From Cervus elaphus (lineage: Eukaryota; Chordata; Mammalia; Artiodactyla; Cervidae), in contig NC_057824.1 of NCBI RefSeq assembly GCF_910594005.1, forward strand, positions 24,021,314 through 24,085,313: a stretch of DNA of 64,000 nucleotides. The letters run 5' to 3'. Shown here piece after piece: positions 54,712 through 64,000 of the stretch. A program made the translations under genes and the position numbers. The first letter of the stretch is position 1, and every line of letters begins with the position of its first letter. The notes beneath the pieces were generated by a model. The model saw nothing but the letters and a program-made list of their open reading frames with translations. It did not search any database and was not told where the DNA came from.

Positions 54712-55386
54712 GTTCAATCACTCAGTCGTGTCTGACTCTTTGTGACCCCATGGACCGCAGCACACCAGGTCTCCCAATCCATCACCAACTCCCCGGAGTT
54801 TACTCAAACTCATGTCCATTGAGTGGGTGAGACCATCCACCCATCTCATCCTCTGCTGTCCCCTTCTCCTCCTGCCTTCAGTCTTTTCCAGCATCAGGGT
54901 CTTTTCAAATGAGTCAGTTCTTCGCATCAGGTGGCTAAAGTATTGGAGTTTCAGCTTCAGTATCAGTCCTTCCAAAGAACAGTCAGGATTGATCTCCTTT
55001 AGGATGGACTGGTTGGATCTCCTTGCAGTCCAAGGGACTCTCAAGAGTCTTCTCCAACACTATAGTTCAAAAGCATCAATTCCTCGATGCTCAGCTTTCT
55101 TTATAGTCCAACTCTCAAAACCATACATGATCACTGAAAAAACTATAACCTTGACTAGACGGACCTTTGTTGACAAAGTAATGTCTCTGCTTTTTAATAT
55201 GCTGTCTAGGTTGGTCATAACTTTTCTTCCAAGGAGTAAGCGTCTTTTAATTTCATGGCTGCAGTCAACATCTGCAGTGATTTTGGAGCCCAAAACAATA
55301 AAGTCAGCCACTGTTTCCACTGTTTCCCCATCTATTTGCCATGAAGTGATGGGACTGGATGCCATGATCTTAGTTTTCTGCCCCAT
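54712..55386 (-). mobile_element. BovB 3' part, antisense to plus strand
   Basis: 'cattcagttcaatcactcag' to 'catgatcttagttttctgcc', about 675 bases, in the same direction as TVP23A. Confidence 0.9.
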
Positions 55387-55517
55387 GACAGGTAGCAATT
55401 CATTGCTGGGGAGAGAGGCCAGGCAACTTGACACTAGCAAACTAACCCAATATTGCCAGATCCGGTATCTTTGCAGGAAGCTAAAAACCTAGACCTTTTG
55501 TGGGAAATCTGATTTTT

Positions 55518-57096
55518 TTTTTTCCCCAGTGGGTTTTGTCATACATTGACATGAATCAGCAATAGATTTACACGTATTCCCCATCCTGATCCCCTCTCCC
55601 ACCTCCCTCTCCACCCGATTCCTCTGAGTCTTCCCAGTGCACCAGGCCCGAGCACCTGTCTCATGCATCCCACCCGGGCTGGTGATAGGTTTCACCCTAG
55701 ATAATATACATGCTGTTCTTTCGAAACATCCCACCCTCACCTTCTCCCACAGTGTTCAAAAGTCTGTTCTGTACTTCTGTGTCTCTTTTTCTGTTTTGCA
55801 TATAGGGTTGTCGTTACCATCTTTCTAAATTCCATATATATGTGTTAGTATGCTGTAATGATCTTTATCTTTCTGGCTTACTTCACTCTGTATAATGGGC
55901 TCCAGTTTCATCCATCTCATTAGAACTGGTTCAAATGAATTCCTTTTAACGGCTGAGTAATATTCCATGGTGTATATGTACCACAGCTTCCTTATCCATT
56001 CATCTGCTGATGGGCATCTAGGCTGCTTCCATGTCCTGGCTATTATAAACAGTGCTGCGATGAACATTGGGGTGCACGTGTCTCTTTCAGATCTGGTTTC
56101 CTCAGTGTGTATGCCCAGAAGTGGGATTGCTGGGTCATATGACAGTTCTATTTCCAGTTTTTTAAGAAATCTCCACACTGTTCTCCATAGCGGCTGTACT
56201 AGTTTGCATTCCCACCAACAGTGTAAGAGGGTTCCCTTTTCTCCACACCCTCTCCAGCACTTATTGCTTGTAGACTTTTGCATAGCAGCCATCCTGACTG
56301 GCGTGTAATGGTACCTCATTGTGGTTTTGATTTGCATTTATCTGATAATGAGTGATGTTGAGCATCTTTTCATGTGTGTGTTAGCCATCTGTATGTCTTC
56401 TTTGGAGAAATGTCTGTTTAGTTCTTTGGCCCATTTTTTGATTGGGTCATTTATTTTTCTGGAATTGAGCTTCAAGAGTTGCTTGTATATTTTTGAGATT
56501 AATCCTTTGTCTGTTTCTTCATTTGCTATTATTTTCTCCCAATCTGAGGACTGTCTTTTCACCTTACTTATAGTTTCCTTTGTTGTGCAAAAGCTTTTAA
56601 GTTTCATTAGGTCCCATTTGTTTAGTTTTGCTTTTATTTCCAATATTCTGGGAGGTGGGTCATAGAGGATCTTGCTGTGGTTTATGTCGGAGAGTGTTTT
56701 GCCTATGTTCTCCTCTAGGAGTTTTATAGTTTCTGGTCTTACATTTAGATCTTTAATCCATTTTGAGTTTATTTTTGTGTATGGTGTTAGAAAGTGTTCT
56801 GGTTTCATTCTTTTACAAGTGGTTGACCAGCTTTCCCAGCACCACTTGTTAAAGAGGTTGTCTTTTTTCCATTGTATATCCTTGCCTCCTTTGTCAAAGA
56901 TAAGGTGTCCATAGGTTCGTGGATTTATCTCTGGGCTTTCTATTCTGTTCCATTGATCTATATTTCTGTCTTTGTGCCAGTACCATACTGTCTTGATGAC
57001 TGTGGCTTTGTAGTATAGTCTGAAGTCAGGCAGGTTGATTCCTCCAGTTCCATTCTTCTTTCTCAAGATTACTTTGGCTATTCGAGGTTTTTTGTA
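55518..57096 (-). mobile_element. 5'-truncated L1 with perfect target duplication
   Basis: About 1.58 kb of the ORF2 C-terminal part and 3' UTR of a ruminant L1 on the minus strand. The frame from about 57096 down to 55825 is open for some 420 codons except for one in-frame TAA at 56338-56340 (where the family has a Glu codon). Segments such as GTGGINLPDFRLYYKA, RCWRGCGE-like NKCWRGCGEKGTLLHCWWE and IWYIYTMEYYSAVK-like LWYIYTMEYYSAVKRN are standard ORF2 C-terminus. The left side ends in T11 (poly-A). Both flanks carry GGGAAATCTGATTTTT (55502-55517 and 57097-57112). It lies in the TVP23A intron in the sense direction. Confidence 0.95.
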
Positions 57097-57112
57097 GGGA
57101 AATCTGATTTTT

Positions 57113-57529
57113 AAATGACGGCCACTAATTATGTCAACAAAATGTCGCAGGCTGTGTTTCACAGGGCCTGGGAGCCTCCAACCTGCCACGTCTAAAGGCA
57201 GCCAGCAGGCCTTTGGGGGCCAAGCCTACTTGATCTCAGAAGGAAGGCAGTCAGGGTGAGCACCCTGGAGGCTCCTATAGCACCGGGGGCTCCTGACTCC
57301 CACGGGGATGTCAGCTAAGATTCCGATGACCTCTGCACTTACTTCTCCTCTTGCAAAAGAAGAAGGGGCTGAGCCCAAGGCCAGCTGTTCTCCAGAAGGT
57401 TCTCACCTGTGCCTTTTAGATGCCGAGCTCTCCTGGCGACCAAACCCGTGGCATTTAAGAATTAGATGTGATCGCATGGCACTTCCAAACCTGACTGTTC
57501 CAGAAGACAAGACTCTGGGGAATCTCTTA
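57113..57529. other. TVP23A intron, unique
   Basis: No exon or element recognised. Confidence 0.5.
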
Positions 57530-57652
57530 CACCATTTTCTTTTGGTCACGCCACATGGCATGTGGGTCCTTGGTTCCCTGAACCGGGATCAAACCTGTGC
57601 CCCCTGCAGTGGAAACACAGAGTCTTAACCACTAGATCGCCAGGGAAGTCCC
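57530..57652 (-). mobile_element. CHR-like SINE, antisense
   Basis: 'cttttggtcacgccacatgg' to 'gatcgccagggaagtcccc'. Confidence 0.7.
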
Positions 57653-57732
57653 CCTCTGATACCTCTTTTTGCCTTACACATTATTGAGGATTTAATTGTC
57701 TTAACATAATTTCGCCCCCTTCACCCAAAGAT

Positions 57733-58220
57733 GCATGCATTGCAGGCTCAGTTGCTAAATCCTGTCAACTCCATGGACGGTAGCAACTCCATGGACTGTA
57801 GCCCGCCAAGCTCCTCTGTCCATGGAATGTCCCAGGCAAGAATGCTGGAGTGGGTACTTCCCAGGTGTTGCAGTGGATAAGAAAATGCCTGCCAATGCAG
57901 AGGACACGGGTTCGAGCCCTGGTCCTGGAAGATTCCACACGCTGCGGAGCAACTAAGCCCATGTGCCACAACTACTGAAATCTGTGTGCTTTAGGGCCTG
58001 CAACAAAGAGTGGCCCCCACTCTCTGCAACTAGAGAAAGCACTCACACACCAGTGAAGACCCAGCACAGCCGTAAATAGATAAAATTATTAAAAAAAAAA
58101 AAAAAAAAGAATGCTGGAGTGGGTTGCCATTTCCTCCTCCAGGGGATCTTCCCAACCCAGGGATCAAACCCGAGTCTCCTGCTTGGAGGCAGATTCTTTA
58201 CTGCCGAGCCACCTGGGAAG
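57733..58220 (-). mobile_element. Bov-tA SINE interrupted by a CHR SINE
   Basis: Outer antisense Bov-tA in two parts, 57733-57855 and 58125-58220. Its flanks CCCTTCACCCAAAGAT (57717-57732 and 58221-58236) form a perfect 16-base repeat; up to three leading C may come from the element end, so the target duplication is 13-16 bases. Confidence 0.88.
57856..58106 (+). mobile_element. CHR SINE nested in Bov-tA, with 18-bp target duplication
   Basis: 'acttcccaggtgttgcagtg', 'gacacgggttcgagccctgg', 'gagcaactaagcccatgtg' and 'tgaagacccagcacagccg' with an A18 tail follow the CHR-2-type consensus. AAGAATGCTGGAGTGGGT occurs at 57838-57855 and 58107-58124, a perfect 18-base target duplication made of Bov-tA sequence. 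Confidence 0.88.
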
Positions 58221-58236
58221 CCCTTCACCCAAAGAT

Positions 58237-59467
58237 AAATGAATCCTTTTCCAATGTCCTTTGAGGGCAGAGACCATTTTTATATCCCCAAGAGCACCTG
58301 GCTTTAAGATTCTCAGCAAATATTTGTTGTGTTGAACCTTGTAATCCAGTCCCTTCAGGCTTACTTGGGAACATCTGTCTTTTGTGTAGAAAATACAGAC
58401 TTAAAAGGTGTACAGAGGCCCAAGTGTTCACTAATCCAGGGTGAAACCTGGAAGTTATGCCTTCGAATAAATCCCCTGCCCACCCACTGTTTTTCTTTTT
58501 CTGACTGTGGTTTCCTGAAATAAAATGCAGAAAAAATTCCACTTGTTGGAAGGTTCTGCTTATTTAACTGAGTTCTGGTTAACTGACTGTTTCCTTAACT
58601 TGAAGGGATGAGATCATTATTGTTGTCGCCACTGTTGTTTTAAGTATCCAAACCAAGCCCAAAGCAAGCAGAAAAGGACGCCTGTTGTACTTTCAAATAA
58701 TGCTTTAATCCTGTTTTATGTGGGCTGTTCTCTGGACAACCCTCCAAACCCTCACCCCATCTCCCTGCAGTCTGCCTAGCCTGGGCCCCCGCCCACCCCT
58801 CTCCCTCCGCTAACACGAATGTGAGCTCAGAGATCAGCTTTCTAATTCTGAGAGTTTGGAAGGCCATGGTTTGAGCCTGCCCACCCTTCCCTGATATGGG
58901 GTCCCCTGTGCCCTCAGCCTTCTCTCTGGCCACCTTTTCAGCCTTGGAGCACACATGAGCCAACAGTTACCTCCAGCTCTCAACGCCACCAGCTCCCAAC
59001 TCCCTCATCCCAGGCACCCACCTGATGACCGCCTTGAGGGGCAAACAGCACGGAGGTGCCCGACTGCCAGGGTCCAAATCCTGGCTCCAGCCTCTGAGCG
59101 GCTCCGCAGCCGTCCCTAAGCTACAGAACTTCTCATAGCCTCAGTCTCTGCTTATGTAAAATGGGAGGGCCCACGGGAGCCCCTGCAGAGATTATTCGCT
59201 TAAAAAGATCAAGTGAAGGTGGCAGGTATTCAGTGCCTGAAACACACACCATGCTGTCATTGTGAACAGCTGACAATCCCACACGTGCTCAAAACCATTA
59301 CACGTCCAAGGAGCCAAACTGTAAAATTCCCCCTCTGACCACAACTTTCTCTCACTCCCCAGGGGCTGACTTTTCATCTCTGCAGGGATCCCCCAAGACT
59401 CCTGATCTCCCCCATAAAGCCCCAGCCCCTCCGCTTTCACCAAGGAAACTTCCTCATCCTCAACTTT
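58237..59467. other. TVP23A intron; MIR-like text, no gene
   Basis: 59060-59260 is MIR-like ('ctcatagcctcagtctctgc'). No exon recognised. Confidence 0.5.
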
Positions 59468-59650
59468 GTGTGGTCTGTCCTGTTCGACTCTTTGTGACCC
59501 CATGGACTACAGTCCACCAGGCTCCCCTGTCCATGGGATTTTCCAGCAAGAATACTGGAGTGCGTCGTCATGCCCTCTTCCAGGGGATCTTCCCAACCCA
59601 GGGATCAAATCCACGTCTCCTGCATTAGCAGCTGTGCTCTTTACTGCTTT
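59468..59650 (-). mobile_element. Bov-tA SINE
   Basis: Antisense, 'ctgttcgactctttgtgacc' to 'cctgcattagcagctgtgc'. Confidence 0.85.
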
Positions 59651-59989
59651 TACAGAAGTATTTTCTGATCAGTATCCATCCTGCCCCCTCCACCCCAGGA
59701 CAGAAGCTTGTTATCTCAAGAGGAGGAGGAGGAGAGAATGATAGGTGGTGAAAGGGGAAATAAAATTACTTAAGTCAAGGTCAGAAGGGTCTAACTGGGC
59801 TTTGGTTTAAATTCAAAGCCATTTTCACAGTTCTGGGCCCAGCTCACATCTTGTCTCCCCCTGTGGAGGTAAACCCAGTAGGTTTGCATGGTATGTGCTT
59901 GAAAGTTACCTGAGGAGGTCTTAAAATGCTCAGAAGGCTGCCCTGGTCCCATGACATGTGGGTTTAGATTTGGAGTGGGGCCTGGACAT

Positions 59990-60352
59990 GATTCAGGTTG
60001 TGGTGCTGGAGAAGACTCTTGAGAGTCCCTTGAACTGCAAGGAAATCCAACCAGTCAGTCTTAAAGGAAATCACCCCTAAATATTCACTGGAAGGACTGA
60101 TGCTGAAGCTGACGCTCCAATACTTTGGCCACCTGATGCGAAGAACCAACTCATTGGAAAAGACCCTGGTGCTGGGAAAAATTGAAGGCAGGAGAAGAGG
60201 GTGACAGAGGGTGAGATAGTTGGATGGCATCACCGATGCAATGAACATGAACTTGGGCAAACTCCAGGAGATGGTGAGGGACAGGGAAGCTTGGCATGCT
60301 TCAGTCCATGGGGTCACAAAGGGTCAGACATGACTCGGCAACTGAACAACAA
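59990..60352 (+). mobile_element. BovB 3' end
   Basis: 'ttgtggtgctggagaagact' to 'catgactcggcaactgaac'. Confidence 0.88.
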
Positions 60353-60405
60353 CAACTGGACGTGAACTTTACAAAGGAAAATCACTGCTCTGCCCTGGTT
60401 TGAGG

Positions 60406-60612
60406 GATTCACTGGTGACTCAGCTGTAAAGAATACGCTGGCCAATGCAGGGGATGCCAGAGATGTGGGTTCGATCCCTGGGTTGGGAAGATCCTCTGGA
60501 GTAGGAAATGGAGACCCATTCCAATATTCTTGCCTGGAGAATTCCATGGACAGAGGAGCCTGGTGGGCTACAGTCCATGGGGTGGCAAAGAGTCAGACAT
60601 GATTTAGCGAAT
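60406..60612 (+). mobile_element. Bov-tA SINE
   Basis: 'ggattcactggtgactcagc' to 'gacatgatttagcgaatgag'. Confidence 0.85.
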
Positions 60613-60634
60613 GAGAACATCCTGGATTCATAAA

Positions 60635-60745
60635 CTCCCGCACAAGGGCCAAACCTGGCCCACTTCCTGTTTCTGTAAATAAAGTTTTATTGGAATGCAG
60701 CCATGCTCACTCACTCTCTGGCAAAGCTTAGAAAATATTTGCCCA
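60635..60745 (+). repeat. hAT-type remnant
   Basis: 'acaagggccaaacctggccc' and 'aataaagttttattggaatg'. Confidence 0.55.
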
Positions 60746-61082
60746 GAACTCATGCCAATCCCTGCTCTAGATAGGCAGGAAGAATTTGATGATGAAATCA
60801 GGCTCCATTCAAGACAAACCAAAATGAATCAAACTGCCAGTAATGACCTCTCCCCCCTACTTCACCGCCTACTTCCAAAGCTATAGGACAGGAGCTGCCC
60901 GACTGGCAGAAACAATGGATTGTGCTAGAAGGCAGAGTGATGAAGGTAAGAGGGGCAGTGACTGACACACAAGAGGGCTTGTGATGCTGGAGGCGTCCCA
61001 CATCTTGATCCATCACGTGCATCTATATAAAAACTCACCCACCTGCACATTTAGGATGAATGCGATTTACTGTATGTACGCT

Positions 61083-61284
61083 GCTCTGCTGCTTCGTCAC
61101 TCGGTCGTGTCCGACTCTGCGGCCCCATGGACCGTAGCCCACCAGGCTCTTCTAACTGGGCAAGAATACTGGAGAGGGTTGCCACGCCCTCCTCCAGGGG
61201 GTCTACCCAACCCAGCGAGCAAACCTCTGTCTCTTACATCTCCTGCACTGGCAGGCAGGTTTTTCGCCACCTGGGAAGCCCTTT
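61083..61284 (-). mobile_element. Bov-tA SINE with small deletions
   Basis: 'gctgcttcgtcactcggtcg' to 'cgccacctgggaagccc', lacking parts of the middle. Confidence 0.85.
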
Positions 61285-62005
61285 AGTCGTAACTGCCCCC
61301 AGTTGGAAGCACCAAGATGTCCTTCAATAGGTGGATGGATACATCATAGTACATCCACACAAAAGAATGTGGTATTTTCGGCACAAAAAAGAAATGAGCT
61401 CTCAAGCCATGAAAAGACATGGAGGAACCTTAATGCACTCTACACGGGGAAAGAAGTCAGGCTGAAAAGATTACATACTGTATGGATCTAACTCTATGAC
61501 ATTTTGGAAAAGCCTCAGCTACGGAGACAGGAAAAAGATCAATGGTTGCCAGCGTTTAGAGACAAGGAGGATGAATAGTTGGAGCCCAGGGGATGTTTAG
61601 GGCAGTGAAACTGGTCTGTGTGATACTCTCCTGGTGGATACATGCCATTATACATTTGTCAAAGCCTATACAAGGCATCACTGACTCAATGAACATGGGT
61701 TTGAGCAAACTCTGGGAGATGGTGAAGGACAGGGGAGCCTGGCGTGCTGCAGTGCATGGAGTCACAGAGAGTCAGACACGCTGAGCAACTAAACAACAAT
61801 GGAAGGTACAACACCAAGGGTGGACCCTGATGGAAGCTATGGACTTCAGCTAACAATGCACTGGTTCATCACAGCAAATGTATGACATTAATGAAAGATG
61901 TTAACAATAGGGGGAACTTTGGGGTGGGGAGGGGCTCAGGGGAACTCTCTGTACTTTTTGCTCAGTTTTTCAGTAAACCTAAAACCACTCTTAAAAATGG
62001 TCACA
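61285..62005 (+). mobile_element. Old L1 3' region split by a BovB tail
   Basis: 'gtccttcaataggtggatgg', 'actgtatggatctaactcta', then after the insert 'ggaactctctgtactttttg' and 'cctaaaaccactcttaaaaa'. Confidence 0.7.
61672..61800 (+). mobile_element. BovB 3' tail inserted in L1
   Basis: 'aaggcatcactgactcaatg' to 'gacacgctgagcaactaaac'. Confidence 0.8.
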
Positions 62006-62117
62006 GGTTGGGGGTGGTGCTCTGTCTAGCCAGAGTAAAGTCAGGGGTGGGGCTGGAGAGGACCATGTACCCCAGGCACACACATCCCCTTCCCAGCAAA
62101 CTTCCTTTCTTTTAAAG

Positions 62118-62302
62118 ATTTTTTTTTTTAATATAGGCCATTTTTTAAGTCTTTTTTGAATTTGTTATAATACTGCTTGTTTCATGCTTTGGTTTTTTGC
62201 GTGAGAGCCGTGTGGGATCTCAGCTTCCCAACCAGGAATCAAACCCACACCCCCCTGCAGTGGAAGGTGAAGTCTTAACCACTGGACCGCCAGGGAAGTC
62301 CC
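62118..62302 (-). mobile_element. CHR-like SINE, antisense
   Basis: T run then 'gagagccgtgtgggatctca' to 'ggaccgccagggaagtcccc'. Confidence 0.7.
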
Positions 62303-64000
62303 CCTACAAACTTCTAAAGCACATTCAAATTGGGGGCAAAAGTTTGATTTAATTCTCCATTCCGCAGTAATTTAATAGTCTCTTTAAAAGTTGCCCTTTA
62401 TTGGTTTAAAATACTTTGGAAACTAATTCTTTATCAAACATCCTATTTTAAATACTGCTATCATCTTTCAAATACTCTGACAAGCCTTCTGCTTTCCACT
62501 GTGGCAAAGGTCTGAGGAAAGACAGTATCTTTTCTCCCTCCTTTACTTTGCTACAAAAATAGCATCTGAGATGATGTCTAGAATTTGCTCCAAAATAAGC
62601 TGGGGGCGGGGAGTGGGCGGGGGTAAAGATGAAATAGTCTGGCCACGTGTTGATCATGACTGAAGCTGAGCAATGGGAACATCAGGGGCATTGTTCTCTG
62701 TACTTTTATGTAAATCTAAATTAAAAAATAGAAAAATAAAGAAATCATCAGAGGTAGATTCGACTTTGCATTGAGGCAAGGCACGTTTCAGAGAAAAAAG
62801 AGTAAAAGGTCTATAGGTTGCTATTCTGGGGGCCATCTGTGGTCAAAAAAAAAAAAAATTCAGACCTAAAAATCCCCAGTTGAGTAATTGGCTGCTACAG
62901 CTGGAGGCATGAGGAAAACTCCAGAAAGTAGGTCCTTTCTTCTGGGCTTACCAGTTCCTCTGCAAAAAAAAGAAAGGCCACCCCTCTCTATGGAGTAAAA
63001 TGCCCACCCACCTCCTAATTGGACAGTCAGTACAGTGAAAGACAGAAAGCTTCGATCCACACTCACGCTCCATCCTTGCTGTGTCCTTGGTCCTGGACAG
63101 GGCACTAAACCGCTCAGAGCCTCAGTTTACTCATCTGGAAAATGGGAGAATAGCATTTAACCGCAGATGGCCAAGGCTTCTAGGAGGAAAAACACCTACG
63201 GTGCCAGACCAGAGGGGGGCACATTGTTAATATCACTCTACATATTGTTTGACTCATTCATGGTCAAAAGTTTTGAGAACAGGAGAAAGTGAGAAAAAGC
63301 CTTGGCTGGTGATGATCTTTTTGGATGCTTTCCATTGGATGCTTTTTCCTCATTGTTGAAAAGCAGCAGGATGCTACTATATATTTCTTCAGCCCTGACA
63401 CCCACTTAGAGTCAGGCGGCTCTCGCGCTAACAGCAGTGTGTCACCAGGAAGATGTGGCAGGGAAGGGGACCCCAGAAAGTGACGACTAAGACCATATCC
63501 ACCTGTTCCCTCCCCTCGTGCCCCGGAGCTTGTTAGCAATGCAGGAACAGTGGCCTACCCCAGGCCTTTGGAGCCCAAATCTTCATTTTAATGAGATCTG
63601 CATGCTCGTTGCCATCCAGGAGTCCTCCTTTGTTCCATTTTCAAGGTAAACTCAGTCACGAGGACAAAGATGGGGGAAGGAACCCACACTTAAAAAAGCC
63701 TTGCTAACCCAGCGGGTGAGCCATGGGGGCTAGACGGACTTTTCTAGATGTAACATTAGCGCCATCACCCTTCAGACTCCAACTTCTTGTTTCAGATGAC
63801 AGCACCCTTGCCCAACATCTGGGCCAGGAAGGCAGGTCTGGGGCTGCTGGGATGTCTCAACAGATGCTGGTTGCTAAGCGCTCAGAGCTTTGATTCAAAG
63901 GTCAGCACCACAGAGGTCTGAGTATGGAAGTGAATAAAAGAACAGACTTCCCTCTGGCCACCACAGTTTTCCCCTCTAGTTTCTGTTCTTTATTTCTTTT
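62303..64000. other. TVP23A intron to window edge; one MIR, no gene
   Basis: 63060-63170 is a MIR ('ccgctcagagcctcagttta'). Poly-A at 62847-62859. I looked for the missing TVP23A N-terminal exon on the minus strand and did not find it. Confidence 0.5.

Noticed and set aside
53940..64000. Search for the missing TVP23A first coding exon
   Set aside because: Minus-strand candidates near 59450 and 63350 only partly resemble the acidic N-terminus by chance and lack a donor in the required phase.
1..64000. CRISPR array, prophage, operon or other prokaryotic system
   Set aside because: Introns, SINEs and LINEs throughout; the only regular array has no spacers.

Overview
The window is nuclear DNA of a ruminant, most likely a bovid. 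The evidence is its load of BovB (RTE) LINEs, Bov-tA and Bov-A2 SINEs, CHR-type SINEs, ruminant-type L1 3' ends and endogenous-retrovirus LTRs. There is no bacterial or viral coding logic, no operon, no CRISPR array and no tRNA or rRNA gene. Genes are split into short exons with GT/AG junctions that restore reading frames of known mammalian proteins.

Three protein-coding genes are supported. (1) TEKT5, minus strand, left edge: coding exons 1 (6005-6580) and 2 (319-402) are present and the rest runs off the left end. (2) NUBP1, plus strand, complete: eleven coding exons between 31293 and 47811 join without a frame break into a 320-residue protein with the N-terminal cysteine motif, P-loop and CPxC motif of the NBP35/NUBP1 family. 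A CpG-rich promoter lies just upstream and an AATAAA is at 48018. (3) TVP23A, minus strand: five coding exons between 49335 and 53939 encode about 183 residues up to the stop. Only about 30 N-terminal residues are missing, and I could not find them before the right edge, so 53940-64000 is read as its first coding intron. The order TEKT5(-) NUBP1(+) TVP23A(-) is, from general knowledge, that of human 16p13.13, where CIITA follows.

Layout: 1-6580 TEKT5 5' part, with a long BovB copy (3125-5863) in intron 1. 6581-31088 repeat-rich intergenic DNA between the head-to-head genes TEKT5 and NUBP1, holding a 50-bp tandem repeat array (10143-10391), a large imperfect inverted repeat (13577-14166), several nested retroposons and LTRs. 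31089-48040 NUBP1. 48041-49334 the gap between the convergent genes NUBP1 and TVP23A, with two opposed SINEs. 49335-64000 TVP23A, whose big intron carries a 5'-truncated L1 with a perfect target duplication (55502-57112) and a CHR SINE nested inside a Bov-tA SINE, each with its own target duplication (57717-58236).

The three genes do not form a pathway: TEKT5 is a sperm-flagellum doublet-microtubule protein, NUBP1 a cytosolic iron-sulfur cluster assembly ATPase, and TVP23A a Golgi membrane protein. I found no previously undescribed gene system. The most useful second looks are the TVP23A stop codon that abuts a splice donor, the 225-bp-arm inverted repeat, the SINE nesting order, the 50-bp array and a small duplication at the NUBP1 promoter. 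Repeat family names are from pattern memory, and boundaries are good to about 5-20 bases unless a target duplication fixes them.
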